Source: Onthophagus taurus (lineage: Eukaryota > Arthropoda > Insecta > Coleoptera > Scarabaeidae). From it: DNA of 64,000 nucleotides. A program made the translations under genes and the position numbers. A model generated the notes under the pieces. The model saw only the letters and a program-made list of their open reading frames with translations, did not search any database and was not told where the DNA came from. Below, in pieces: positions 54,122 to 64,000 of the stretch. How positions within the stretch are numbered: position 1 is the stretch's first letter; the number at the start of each line of letters is the position of its first letter. The stretch covers positions 33,175,001 to 33,239,000 of the forward strand of contig NC_091972.1 of the NCBI RefSeq assembly GCF_036711975.1, in the 5' to 3' direction.

Positions 54122-56723
54122 TTGCCCAACAGCGCCCGAACTAAATTATCTTTACAGTTATATTATCAAAACGTTAGAGGACTACGTACCAAAACTCACA
54201 ATTTTTACACTGCTTCGTCTGAAGGTTCTTTTGACTTACTATTTTTTACTGAAACATGGTTGAACGCTTCTATTTCTGATGGCGAATTATTTGATCACCG
54301 CTACCAGGTTTTCCGTTGTGATAGAAATATTGCGCAGGCCTCCCTAGGTGGGGGTACTTTACTTGCTATTTCTAAAGAGTACACCGCAGTTAGCGTAGAC
54401 ACAACGTTCATCGAGAGACTTTGTCCGTTTATTCAGACATCTATAGCCAAGTTATATCTTGGTGATTTTTGCTTATTAATTGGAGTTGTCTATGTACCGC
54501 CTGCCATTTCACATGATGAACTTGATAGATATTTTGATGCTTTGACTACACTGATGATTAATCATAACATACTTTTGATGGGGGATTTCAATGTTTTTGA
54601 ATATGCTGACAATTATAACTGCCCAAGAGCACTGAGTGTGCGAAACTTTATTGATTTTTTAAATTTGAATCAAATCAACACAATCCGAAATGCCTATGGT
54701 AGAATTCTTGATTTAATTTTCACTAACTTGGATAGTCAAATTTGTATTGAGAAGGAGCTCTATCCTTTCGTTCCTGAGGATAAGCATCATCCGGCGTTGT
54801 CGACTGCTCTATCAATTGAAATTACAAAATTTCCGACTGTTTTTCCAAACGCTGTTGTCTCTCGATTTAACTTTCGAAGAGCGAATTTTCCGACTTTATA
54901 TGATGACATTGCTCTCATGGATTGGTCATTTTTAGAAGATGTAAACGACGTGGACGAAATGTTGGATTTGTTTTATACTTCTCTTTATAATTTAATAAAG
55001 AAATCGGTGCCTTGCACTCAACAGAAGCAAAACAATTATCCTCAGTGGTTCTCTAAGGAAATAATTAAAAACCTTAAAACTAAAGAGTACTATAGACACA
55101 AGTACAGAACTACCAAACAAACGTTCTATCTCGATCACTTCATTAGAATGAGATCACTAGTAAAAGAACAAATCGACGCTGCTTACAATTCCTTTTGGCA
55201 ACATGCCTCTGATAATTTAAAGCACGATCCTAGTGATTTCTGGAATTTCGTTCGACTAAAGCAAGGTACTAGCAGAATACCGTCGATCGTTAGAGATGAT
55301 GTAGATGAATATACTATTCCGATTGATATAGTCAATGCTTTCGATTCCTATTTTTCATCTGTTTATTCTGACAATTCCAGGGATTTTACTGACGCAGTTC
55401 CCACGTTGCCAATGTTTAATATCCATCAGGTAACCGAGGAGGAGATAATTGCTGTAATGAGGGGTTTTAGCTCCAAACTCACAGCGGGTGAAGACCAAAT
55501 ACCTAGTTTTCTGGTACGTGATGTACGATTTGCGTTGGCTAAACCGTTGATGTACATTATTAATCGCTCTATAACTGCTTCGATTTTCCCTCAGAGATGG
55601 AAGTCAGCTAGAATCACGCCCGTATTTAAGAAAGGTGACAAGTCCTTGGTAACCAACTATAGACCAATTGCTATTCTATCTAATTTTGCAAAGGTATATG
55701 AGCAGATAATTTTTAATACAATTTATCGTCACACACAATCATATGTATCGCCTCACCAACATGGTTTTGTGCCTAAACGCTCGACAATAACTAATTTATG
55801 TTGTCTTACCCAGTACGTCGCAGAGGTAATGGATGTTGGTGGACAAGTCGACGTAGTTTATACCGATTTTGAGAAGGCCTTTGATCGCATTGATCACAGT
55901 ATGTTGCTACAGAAGTTGAGCTATTTTGGTATGTCTTCTAATTCATTAAATTTGATGAAATCGTACCTTGCTGATAGAGGTCAGATCATTGGATGACTCT
56001 AGGATGCTGCAGAACAACCTGGACATTATTCAGAAGTGGTGCAATTTCAATGCCCTTTCTTTAAGTGTCAGTAAATGTACTTATATATCATTTACAAAGA
56101 AGTTAAATAAAATCGACACAGTTTATATTGCGGCTTCCATACCTCTAACAAGGGTCTCTACGGTGAAGGATCTGGGAGTGCTGTTTGACTCAGAACTTTC
56201 TTTCTTGCCCTATATTGAGGAGATGTGCTCTCAGGCTTGGAGAACTTTGGGTTTCATACTGAGGATCATGGGTCGATTTGCTGATTTTGGTACCCTGAAA
56301 ACGCTATTTATGGCTCTGGTGATCTCTCGCCTCCAGTATGCCTCTGTAATATGGTACCCTATTTACACGTCACAACAACTAATGGTTGAGAAAGTCCAGC
56401 GTCGATTTCTCAAATTTTTGTCATATCGTATGGATGGTCAATATCCGCCTAAAGGAGTGAACTACTTAGATCTACTGCATCGCCACAAGCTTCCTTCTCT
56501 GCAGGATAGAAGAATGGTCCAAAATGCCTCGTTCTTGCAAAAGTTGATGTGTGGTGAGATCTACTGTGCGTGGTTGTTGTCGCGAGTGAATATAGTGGTG
56601 CCGCGCATAAATTCTCGGTCCCATTTGTATTTTTATCCACCTTTATACAGAACAAATGTCAAAAAAAGGGCGCCGATAACACATATGATCACGAACATGA
56701 ACGATAGTTGTAAGCTAGAATAA
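54122..56723 (+). pseudogene. LINE ORF2 (endonuclease-RT) with deletion across the catalytic RT box
   Basis: The first frame (to 55996) has an endonuclease with YYQNVRGLRTKT, FFTETWLN and LLMGDFNVF, then RT blocks SARITPVFKKGDKSLVTNYR, HGFVPKRSTITNL and DVVYTDFEKAFDRIDHS (motif A). At LKSYLADRGQ the text jumps to DDSRMLQNNLDIIQKW in the frame of 55968-56723. The ~80 residues with the PQGS and FADD boxes are missing. The remainder, with STVKDLGVLFDSELSF, runs to a normal C-terminus. No ATG opens the frame near 54122; the first in-frame ATG is deep in the nuclease, so re-initiation without ATG, or loss of the start, must be assumed. Confidence 0.9.
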
Positions 56724-56910
56724 ACATTGCATTTTCTGTCTCTTTTCTTGCCTCTTTTATTTGATTGTATTATTATTTAGGTATGTATCATATGCATTTT
56801 AATTTCACTTGTAATTATATTGATGTACAATTTGTAATAATTTGTATATTTTTTGTATTTTGCCCTTAATATGGTGCGCTGTTGGGCAATAAAGTTTATT
56901 ATTATTATTA

Positions 56911-58547
56911 AGAGACTACGGGGATAACCGTTGTTTAAGAAAATATTTTGAAGTTTTTTTAAGTTATCTTTAAGGAACCGTTCATTAGAAATCAACTTCA
57001 CTCTGTTACACATTGCCACGACAACATTAATTTTTTGATTAATAGGGTGGTTGGAATGATAGTTGATGTATCTCCCAGAGTATGTAGGTTTAGTGTACCA
57101 ACTCAAAATGATGTTTTGGTTGGGTTCACGTATAACCCTAGTATCAAGAAAGGGGACTGATGACCCAACCTCTGTCTCTACAGTGAACTGAAGGTGTTGA
57201 TCAAAGCTGTTGAACACTCTGAGGATAGCGTCAACGGAATCGGAAGGAACTGAGCAGATGATGTCATCAACATACTTGAAAATGAAAGGAAAAGTAAAAT
57301 CAAGTGAAGGGATACATTGATCCAGTAAATAATCCATCACAATAGTAGCGAGGATTGGGCTCAAGGGACTACCCATAGGTGTGCCAAACTTCTGACTGTA
57401 AATCTTTCCATCAAAGGAAAAAGTAGAAGATCCAAAGAGGAAAGTTATTATCTCAATGAAAAGGTCTCTGTCGATTTGGGTTACAAGTTGTACGATGTCC
57501 CAATTATCAGTTATGATTTGTTTTACTAATGACAAGGGGACATTAGTAAACAAAGAGACAACATCCAAAGAGATCAACACAAAATTAGGAGGTATGGTTC
57601 TCCTTTTCATCTCTTCAACAAAGGTGAAAGTGTCTTTAATAGTGGGTGAACCAACGAAGGAAATGATTGGTCTTAAAGGACAATCTCGTTTATGGATCTT
57701 TGGAAGGCCGTAGTATTTAGGAATAATACCATTGTGGCAAATTAACCTGTTGTAAATAGGTTTCTCAATGTAATCCCTTTCAAGTAACAACTTTGAAAAT
57801 TTATTATTTTTGTTTTGAATGGTAGTAGTAGGATCTCGTGAGAGAATCACATAAGTTGATTGATCACTCAACAAACTTAACGATTTATGCACATATTCTG
57901 ACCGATTCATTGCCACAGTTACCTGGCCCTTATCAGCTTTTAGAATTAACAAAGGGTCTTCTCTTTCAGTTTTCAAAAAGGTTTTTGTAACACAATAAGC
58001 TCTCCTAATTAATGCCTTAACTACATTATTATGATCTTTTTTCCTTAAGAAATTAGTTAGAATGTTAGTACATCTAGCTCTTTTTACATTATGTTCATTA
58101 CGTGGTGCGATTCTTATTACATTCTCAATATCAGCTATCAATCTAGGAACCGAGACAGAAGTCGAGTCTGGAGTAATCCCAAACTTCGGACCCAAAGATA
58201 AAAAGTCTTTAACTATAACAGGAACCTCCACATCACTCTACTTTTTCAAATTTACATTGATTCTGAAGTTTATTAAATTTTTAGATATTAGTTTACTTAA
58301 CACTACGAAAAACTTTATTGTAAGAAAATGTAAGTCTAAGTTCAAATTCTGTCAAGATGTGTACAGGCAAAACATCAGTTAATTCACGACTCAACTCTTT
58401 TATGGTATTCCCAATCTTTTTAATATCGAAATGAGTATTTTTAATTTCAAAATTTAAAATTCTCGTTCCCAACCTTAACTGGAAATTATCCATCCTTCTA
58501 GTGAGGGGGCCCCTTGATTCATTCATAAGTAGTTGAACGTTCTTCAA
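56911..58547 (-). pseudogene. Penelope-like reverse transcriptase
   Basis: From 58231 the open frame reads LLILKADKGQVTVAMNRSEY, YYGLPKIHKRDCPLRPIISF, FVLISLDVVSLFTNVPL (motif A aspartate), GTPMGSPLSPILATIVMDYL (motif B) and FIFKYVDDIICSVP (motif C, YVDD), then SSVPFLDTRV. All RT motifs are present. The N-terminal part lies in another frame (58547-58293), so one frameshift is near 58240-58290. The C-terminus is cut at about 56911 by the LINE; residues read beyond that point belong to the LINE's antisense. Confidence 0.92.
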
Positions 58548-58735
58548 ACCATTCAGAATGTGTGATGGTGAAATACCATGTCTTCGACACTTCTCGAGAA
58601 AGTTTTTTTTGACGCGAATGAATGCCGGTGTTGCTTGAGCTGATTAAATCGCTTTCCATTTGTAAGTAGATTAGTTTATTTTTAGACTGATTAGAATTGT
58701 TGTTTCATTGTTTTGTTTTCATTTGTTCAGTAACC

Positions 58736-58790
58736 CTGATGAAGGAATAAAAAAGATTCCGAAAGCTTGGTATAGAAAAAAGGAGGCTGT
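58736..58790 (+). ncRNA. Hammerhead-like motif (5' end of the Penelope-like element, antisense)
   Basis: CTGATGA at 58736-58742, stem II GGAAT/ATTCC (58744-58748 with 58756-58760), GAAA at 58761-58764, then GCTTGGTA. It has the same sequence as the motif at 51760-51816 but opposite orientation. Whether it folds and cleaves is uncertain for the same reasons: weak stem III and no clear stem I. Confidence 0.5.
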
Positions 58791-58924
58791 TTTATTAAAT
58801 CCTTGAAAAATTGGTCGCGTTTCCTGAGATTATTTTTCTTCGTTCCTAACGTGTAGCGACTGTTACTCCGTTTCAAATAGTAAGAAGGTTCTTGAATATA
58901 GCTGTATGGCATATCTCGACGATC

Positions 58925-59297
58925 AATGTGAATCATCCAAGGAAATCGCTATGGCGCGACGTTTGGAAAATATTTTTCGTCAGTGTTCAGTGATGAGCGG
59001 AGCTCCTTTACTATCAATTTTACTGGGGAGTGGGTGGGTTCTGACTTGCTTCTTGTTGATGAGGTAACTGATACTGATATACTTACAACCTTGAAGAAAA
59101 TAAAAGCTAAAACATCTGTGGATTCAGATGAAATTCCTATATTTATTTACAAAGGTTGTATTGAATATTTAATGAAATCTTTGAAAATAATTTCTAACAA
59201 TATAATACAAACTTCGGAATACCCCAGTTTGTGAAAGACAGTTAAGCTTTTTCCTGTATACAAGGGTAGCGATAAGAGACAAATTACTAATTATAGG
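58925..59297 (+). pseudogene. Jockey-like RT fragment
   Basis: YGATFGKYFSSVFSDERSSF, then ILTTLKKIKAKTSVDSDEIP, YLMKSLKIISNNIIQTSEYP and FPVYKGSDKRQITNYR are the opening of a Jockey-type RT (SVF...LKK.K...GPDxIP...FP..WK...V.P..K.G....I.NYR). It breaks off inside NYRP at a BEL/Pao LTR start. Confidence 0.75.
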
Positions 59298-59306
59298 TGT
59301 TGCGAC

Positions 59307-61948
59307 CAGTGTTGCCAGATGAATGTGTTGCAAGAAAAACAACAACGCTAAACCTTAACCTATAGTTCATTATTATACATATTACTATTATGTTTTTCTA
59401 CTACTTCTTTAGTAATACAAAAATCATAGCAATTACGTTCATCCATTAATCTTTTGCTATGTAAAATCCCACTTAACGTTCTTGAAGACAAACGGTTTCG
59501 TAATTTTGTCTTGTTTAAATTTATAGTGCTAAACTGCCTCTCAACGCATGCGCTGCTATGAGGTAAACACAAAATAATTGAAAATAATTCGTTCATTTCT
59601 GGAAAAAGGAGTGAGCCATCTCCCCGTTGAGAGGTACACACACCTTTCCAGAATTCTTCAATTTCTAAATTAAAATTGAATTCACTTGAAAATTTTAACG
59701 TTCTAAACTCTCTATCCAAACCATTTAAATTTTCTATTGAGTGCGGAAATTTTGACCCTAAATCAGCAATGTTATCAGTTTGACTTATATTTTTTGGATT
59801 TAGAATTGAAGCAAGTTTTATTACTTCCACTTCTCTCGAATTGAATGGAAAACGCTTAAAAATTTGGTGGGCTCCTTCTATATAAAAGTGAAGACAGTTA
59901 AGCATAAATTTATGCTTTTCAGTCTTATCCGTGATTACATTTTTTTGTAGAGCTGAAATGACCTTTGGTCCAAAATATACCTTTTCTAGTGGAAGATAGT
60001 TTTCAGGGTTTCTGTACTGTAGTATTGTTAAATCAGTATTTTTTAAATATGCTGGTTTTATGTAAAAGCTAAGCAATAAGTTATAAGCGGTAGACATTCT
60101 AGAATAAAGGACCTGCATTTTTTGCTTTTCAGATTGAAATTCTAAATTTAGGTCTGTAAAAATAGGTAGTACATATTCCAGAAATTCAAGGTATAGTTTA
60201 TTTATGGGTTGATCAAGTAAACTGTAAATATTAGCGGCGCTTGATGTACCGTCATAAACTTCACTTATAAAATACAATTTAAGAGCCTCATATTGCTCCA
60301 AAACTCTAACAACTGTTGCTTGTAGAGAAAGCCATCTTGTTTGGGACGGATGTAATAGTTTATGAGGTTTAATATTTAAGAAAATTTGAAATTCTTTAAA
60401 TTCGGATTGTCTTTTAAAACTATGCTGCATATAGGAAAATAAATTGCGGATTAGTTGCTCTACTGTGTCTGGTATTTTATTGCAGGCATGGGATGCACAT
60501 AAGGCTAATGAATGGCATATGCATTTCATAATAAATAAGTCAGGTATATGTTCTTGAAAAAGGGTTTTTAAAGAATGATGCCCGCCCATCATTGTATTAG
60601 CACTATCTGCTGCAAACCCGACCATGTTTGTTTTATATGGTATATTATTCTGATTAAAAAAATCTATTATAACATTAAACAAATTTTGGGCTGTTGCTTG
60701 TTTAACAGGAAAAAGGCCAAGAAATTCATCTTTGATATTAAAGTTTTGATTAATTCTAACAACTATTGCTAAATTTTTTTCATGTGATATGTCTGTAGAC
60801 TCGTCTACTAACACGGAAAATTTATTTAATTTCATTTTTTGAACAATATTTTCAAAATTAGTTTTTCCGAAAACATTATTAATTATTGCTGTACACTTAC
60901 TTCGACTACAAGACATTTGACTAACTTCTTTTGGTTCAATCCCAGATGTACAAATAGATTTTGTAAGTTCGGTTAAATGATCGGAAATATTTATTGGAAG
61001 GTTGTGTTCAGCAATAAATGCTGCAATCCGAATTTCGTTTTGTTTTAAAATATTGCTATTGCTAATAGTGAAAGATTTTTGTGTTAATGTTGGCTGTTTA
61101 AATAATGAATCCATGTTAAATATGTGTTTTCTGGAACTATTATGCTTCTTCACTGCAGCAGAGCCTCCAATGTAATCTTTATTACACATTTCACATTTAA
61201 AATAATGCTTGCCAAGGTTACTTTCTTTAATCCATTTTTTGTATTCTTCATGCGCTTCCCATTCAACTCGATATTTATGAGCATAAAATTTTTTCCTTCT
61301 CTTTGTTTTGTTCGCTGTTTCTTCCGCCGTACTTGAAGATGTTTCTTTACCGACCGTTTGAGTCACATTTTCATCTACTCCAAATGTGCTTGTAGATGGT
61401 TGAGGCGAAGGAGGTTTAGGTTCATCTTTGTCCTTTATCAATAAAAACTTTTTCATCGTGCGTACTTCTAGCGAGAAAAATAATATTATTCGGCAATGAT
61501 TACACAAAGGATAAATATTAATAAATAACTATAAATTTGAGTTACTTACCGGTATTTTTTTGCAGAATATACAAATAAAAATTAATGCACCTTAACAATC
61601 ACTGTATTAACTTTTACTAAAGTGTAAAGAGAATGGATGAGTAAATCGGAATATTATAGCAATAGGTAAATCCCCGAAGTTCCTAACATAAACGTAAAAA
61701 TATTTGATATTTCGGAGTATCACTACGAGATGTCAGCCCAAGGAAAGTTTTACGAAAGTTTTACAAAAAATGTATACATTGTGGCTGTGATTTTTTTTTT
61801 ATCGGATACCTTTTTCGAAATTTCGATTAAAAAATGAAAAGTTAAAAAATCACCAGAAATGTGAATTTTTTCTAAAGTTTTCACCATTTCACCAGATCGC
61901 GAAAAGATCACCAGATGTGGTGAAATTTCACCAGATCTGGCAACACTG
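59307..61948 (-). mobile_element. hAT element, complete, 8-bp duplication
   Basis: 2642 bp. The ends CAGTGTTGCCAGATGAATGT and TCTGGCAACACTG share a perfect 14-bp inverted repeat (CAGTGTTGCCAGAT). GTTGCGAC is present on both sides (59299-59306, 61949-61956). Subterminal CACCAGATC/GATCTGGTG words cluster at 61860-61945. One long transposase frame fills the element. It shows all the marks of a recent insertion. Confidence 0.95.
59360..61507 (-). CDS. hAT transposase with TTF/BED-like finger
   Basis: An open frame of 715 codons. The likelier start is Met18 (61456, MKKFLLIKDKDEPK), after which a proline/serine-rich leader leads to a zinc finger with CEMCNKDYIGGSAAVKKHNS then SRKH (105-128). The RNase H-like core has VDESTDI (D235), GFAADSANTMMGGH (D301) and the CICHSLALCASHACNK helix near 333-348. 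The C-terminal dimerisation block is SSACVERQFSTINLNKTKLR with the catalytic glutamate. Length and domain order match autonomous hAT transposases. No stop or frameshift, so it may encode a working enzyme. Confidence 0.93.
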   Translation of the reverse strand: MCNHCRIILFFSLEVRTMKKFLLIKDKDEPKPPSPQPSTSTFGVDENVTQTVGKETSSSTAEETANKTKRRKKFYAHKYRVEWEAHEEYKKWIKESNLGKHYFKCEMCNKDYIGGSAAVKKHNSSRKHIFNMDSLFKQPTLTQKSFTISNSNILKQNEIRIAAFIAEHNLPINISDHLTELTKSICTSGIEPKEVSQMSCSRSKCTAIINNVFGKTNFENIVQKMKLNKFSVLVDESTDISHEKNLAIVVRINQNFNIKDEFLGLFPVKQATAQNLFNVIIDFFNQNNIPYKTNMVGFAADSANTMMGGHHSLKTLFQEHIPDLFIMKCICHSLALCASHACNKIPDTVEQLIRNLFSYMQHSFKRQSEFKEFQIFLNIKPHKLLHPSQTRWLSLQATVVRVLEQYEALKLYFISEVYDGTSSAANIYSLLDQPINKLYLEFLEYVLPIFTDLNLEFQSEKQKMQVLYSRMSTAYNLLLSFYIKPAYLKNTDLTILQYRNPENYLPLEKVYFGPKVISALQKNVITDKTEKHKFMLNCLHFYIEGAHQIFKRFPFNSREVEVIKLASILNPKNISQTDNIADLGSKFPHSIENLNGLDREFRTLKFSSEFNFNLEIEEFWKGVCTSQRGDGSLLFPEMNELFSIILCLPHSSACVERQFSTINLNKTKLRNRLSSRTLSGILHSKRLMDERNCYDFCITKEVVEKHNSNMYNNEL

Positions 61949-62141
61949 GTTGCGACTCTCGTTCATAGATGTCGTTAGTGAGCGATCGAAGGGACACACG
62001 TGTCGAGTTGTTACCCGCGAAAAGGGATCAGTCCGTTACAAGCAGCGATGACGGACGCTTCCAAGTATTATATTTGTGTTAAGGAAAATAAATTAAAACA
62101 AAATTAGAAGCTTTTCATTCAACTATATACAGTCCACAACA

Positions 62142-62290
62142 TTTTGGTCCTACGAACCGGATACGGGAGCAGATTTCCGAAGAAATTGGTTATTACATCA
62201 TTTTTAACGAACATTTGGCGCCATAGCCGCAGCATTCGAGCCGGTCAAGGTCAGTATTTTTCTTTCTTTCCTTATCAGTCTTTCATCACA
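62142..62290 (+). other. BEL/Pao leader with primer-binding region
   Basis: The untranslated leader between the LTR end and the first gag ATG at 62291. TGGTCCTACGAACCGGAT directly after the LTR is the presumed primer-binding region; which tRNA pairs with it I cannot tell. Confidence 0.5.
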
Positions 62291-64000
62291 ATGGAAGATT
62301 TACTCAAGAAACGAACTCTTATAAAATCTAAAATAACGAGATTCGAAACATTTTTAATCAACCTAGCAAACCAAAAACCAGACGAATTAAAGGTTAGGTT
62401 GGATAACGTCGTTAATTTATTACCCGAATACGAATCCATTCAAATCAAAATCGAATCACTTGATTCAACACAAGAAAGCGATAGAGAGGTATTTGATAGA
62501 TTGATTTTACGAATTAATAACAAAAGCTCGTAAGATTCTCGATAGTTTTAACTCACAATTGGATACCCCTAGAATTTCTACCCCAATTAGTAGCAATGAT
62601 AATTCAACCAGCAATAAGTTAAATGTCAAATTACCAAAAATCACCCTTCCAGAATTTAACGGTTATTATGAAAAATGGCTACCGTTTATCGATGCGTTCA
62701 ATGCATGAATCCATGAAAACGATGATTTGAATAAAACACAAAAGTTTTATTATCTCAGATCGTGTCCGATAATAATTATACCGTAGCTATAGAGCTTTTA
62801 AAAAACCGATTTGAAAACAAACGGATTATCGTACAAGCACACATTCGAGAATTATTTGAGTATTCGGCAGTTCAGCGCGAATCTCACGTACACTTGCGAA
62901 AATTAATTGACCATTTTCAAAAACACATCAGATCGTTAAAACCTTTAGGTCAACCAACGGAATATTGGGACACTTTACTAATTCACTTAATTTCAAATAA
63001 AATCGATACAAAAACTAAGCGAGCATGGGAAAGTTCTATTAAAACCAATGCAATACCAGACCTCAAACAGTTGTTTGACTTTTTGTCTTCGCAGTGCATG
63101 ATTCTTGAATCAGTAGAAAGAAAAGATAACAAATCCAACATAGTATCTTGCCTCGTTATAAATAAACCGAAATGTAGGTTATGCGACGAAAGCCATGCAT
63201 TGTACAAATGTAAAACATTTTTGGATTTGACGCCAAAACAACGCCTCGAAAAGGTCAAGAATTTTAAACTTTGCATCAATTGCCTTAAACCCGGTCATAT
63301 ACACGAAAACTGTAAACTAGGTAATTGTAAGAAATGTGACAATGCTCATAATACCTTGTTGCATTTTGAAAAAAGTGACTTTTCTAATGCACGTTCTTCT
63401 AATCCTCCAACGACAAGTGTGGTATCTGCACATACGATGAACAATAACAATGAATATGTTTTATTGCCTACAGCTCTATTATGGGTAAAAAATGCAATGG
63501 GAAATTTAGTGAGATGTCGGGCTTTAGTAGACTCTTATTCACAATCAAATTTTATTACCACTGAACTTGTATCTAAATTGAATTTACAAAACACTAAGGT
63601 TTTAGCATCCATTAACGGAGTTAATCAATCGAACTTTAATGCAACTACTAGAACACAGACAGATATTTATTCATTAAACAAGCATTTTAACAAAAAATTG
63701 TCATTTTTAATAATTGATAAAATTACGGATAAGTTACCACAACAAAAAATTGATAAGGAGCGATTACAAATACCTGAAAAATTACAACTCGCTGATCCTG
63801 ATTTTCATAAACCCAACAGCGTAGATATTTTGCTAGGTGCTTCAGTTTTCTTTGAACTATTGTCAGTAGGACAAATCAAATTGAATGGAAATGAAGGACC
63901 CATACTCCAAAAAACAAAACTGGGTTGGATAATAGCAGGGAATATCTCATTTTCGTTGAATTGTAACTCTTGTTTTCTGATCACTCGTAAAACCATTAAT
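62291..64000 (+). pseudogene. BEL/Pao gag-protease reading frame, partial
   Basis: The first 80 codons (62291-62533) open with MEDLLKKRTLIKSKITRFET, the usual BEL/Pao gag start. A frameshift at about 62530 leads to KLPKITLPEFNGYYEKWLPF; a stop at about 62706 and another shift at about 62760 follow. From there the frame is open to the window end. It shows three Cys/His knuckles (63175-63360), the middle one CINCLKPGHIHENC, then a retroviral-type protease with VDSYSQSNFIT near 63530, where DSGS would be expected. Two shifts plus the altered protease site suggest a dead copy. Reverse transcriptase and integrase lie outside the window. Confidence 0.8.

Larger units (their letters stand above)
52938..56910 (+). 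mobile_element. Jockey/CR1-like LINE, nearly full length
   Basis: About 4 kb with a 5' leader, ORF1 (53349-54119), ORF2 (54122-56723) and a 3' end AATAAAGTTTATTATTATTATTA. Sequence on either side is Penelope-like and joins across the insertion. The 5' limit is approximate, and I see no clear target duplication. It is disabled by one deletion in ORF2. Confidence 0.88.
51706..58845 (-). mobile_element. Penelope-like element with inverted hammerhead-like ends, split by a LINE
   Basis: A ~240-bp segment at 51706-51945 recurs inverted at 58608-58845 (shared words AAACGCGACCAATTTTTCAA and AATGCCGGTGTTGCTTGAGC). Between them, on minus, lie an RT (56911-58547) and a GIY-YIG endonuclease (52253-52937), the two domains of a Penelope-like element, separated by a plus-strand LINE (about 52938-56910). 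Removing the LINE leaves a ~3.2-kb element, a normal size for the group. Confidence 0.88.
59298..64000 (+). mobile_element. BEL/Pao LTR retrotransposon, 5' part, LTR split by hAT
   Basis: The 5' LTR starts TGTTGCGAC (59298-59306), continues after the hAT insertion at 61957 and ends about 62141 (CACAACA), roughly 194 bp with TG...CA ends. TTTTGGTCCTACGAACCGGA follows directly and is a likely primer-binding region. A gag-protease frame follows and leaves the window. It inserted into a Jockey-like RT fragment. The 3' half is outside the window. Confidence 0.8.

Overview
This window is insect nuclear DNA. The host genes have short spliced introns and insect-type family members, above all a Galphaf-type G-protein alpha subunit. 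The background is AT-rich and packed with Tc1/mariner, pogo/Tigger, Harbinger, piggyBac, hAT, Penelope-like, Jockey/CR1-like, RTE-like and BEL/Pao elements. A beetle is my best guess, but the order is inference; the sequence does not prove it.

Only four ordinary host genes are supported: HEXIM (16347-17180, +, one coding exon, P-TEFb inhibitor), ADAT2 (33313-33840, -, tRNA adenosine deaminase subunit), COPZ1 (34171-35037, +, five exons, COPI zeta subunit) and a Galphaf-type G alpha (35167-49397, -, seven coding exons). ADAT2 and COPZ1 start back to back 330 bp apart. COPZ1 and the G alpha gene end tail to tail 129 bp apart. Nearly everything from 37 to 49 kb is therefore transposon debris inside two large introns of the G alpha gene.

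Layout. 1-6 kb: decayed Jockey pol, Harbinger nuclease/MADF pairs and a pogo transposase tail. 6.3-10.8 kb: a DNA transposon with long inverted ends that received an intact DD41D (rosa-type) mariner and a 1.2-kb foldback element. 10.8-15.6 kb: a repeat family interrupted by a pogo-like element, and a Harbinger-type element carrying a 21-bp minisatellite. 16-27 kb: HEXIM followed by three copies of its 3' flank, separated by a Tigger element, a PHD-tailed pogo remnant, an almost intact transposon of a family I cannot name, and an old DD41D relative. 27-29.5 kb: a TTAA-inserting (Kolobok-like) element inside a foldback element. 30.5-32.5 kb: a piggyBac relic split by a hAT-type insertion. 33-49.4 kb: ADAT2, COPZ1 and the G alpha gene with a GA-rich tandem array in one intron. 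50-59 kb: LINE fragments and a Penelope-like element with inverted hammerhead-like ends, itself split by a Jockey-like LINE. 59.3-64 kb: a BEL/Pao element whose 5' LTR is interrupted by a hAT element with an intact 715-aa reading frame.

The most informative feature is the layering. Paralogous copies inside the window serve as empty sites for several insertions, so target-site duplications and insertion order can be read directly. The triplicated HEXIM 3' flank and the unnamed 2.47-kb transposon (one in-frame TGA, one 56-bp intron) deserve most attention.
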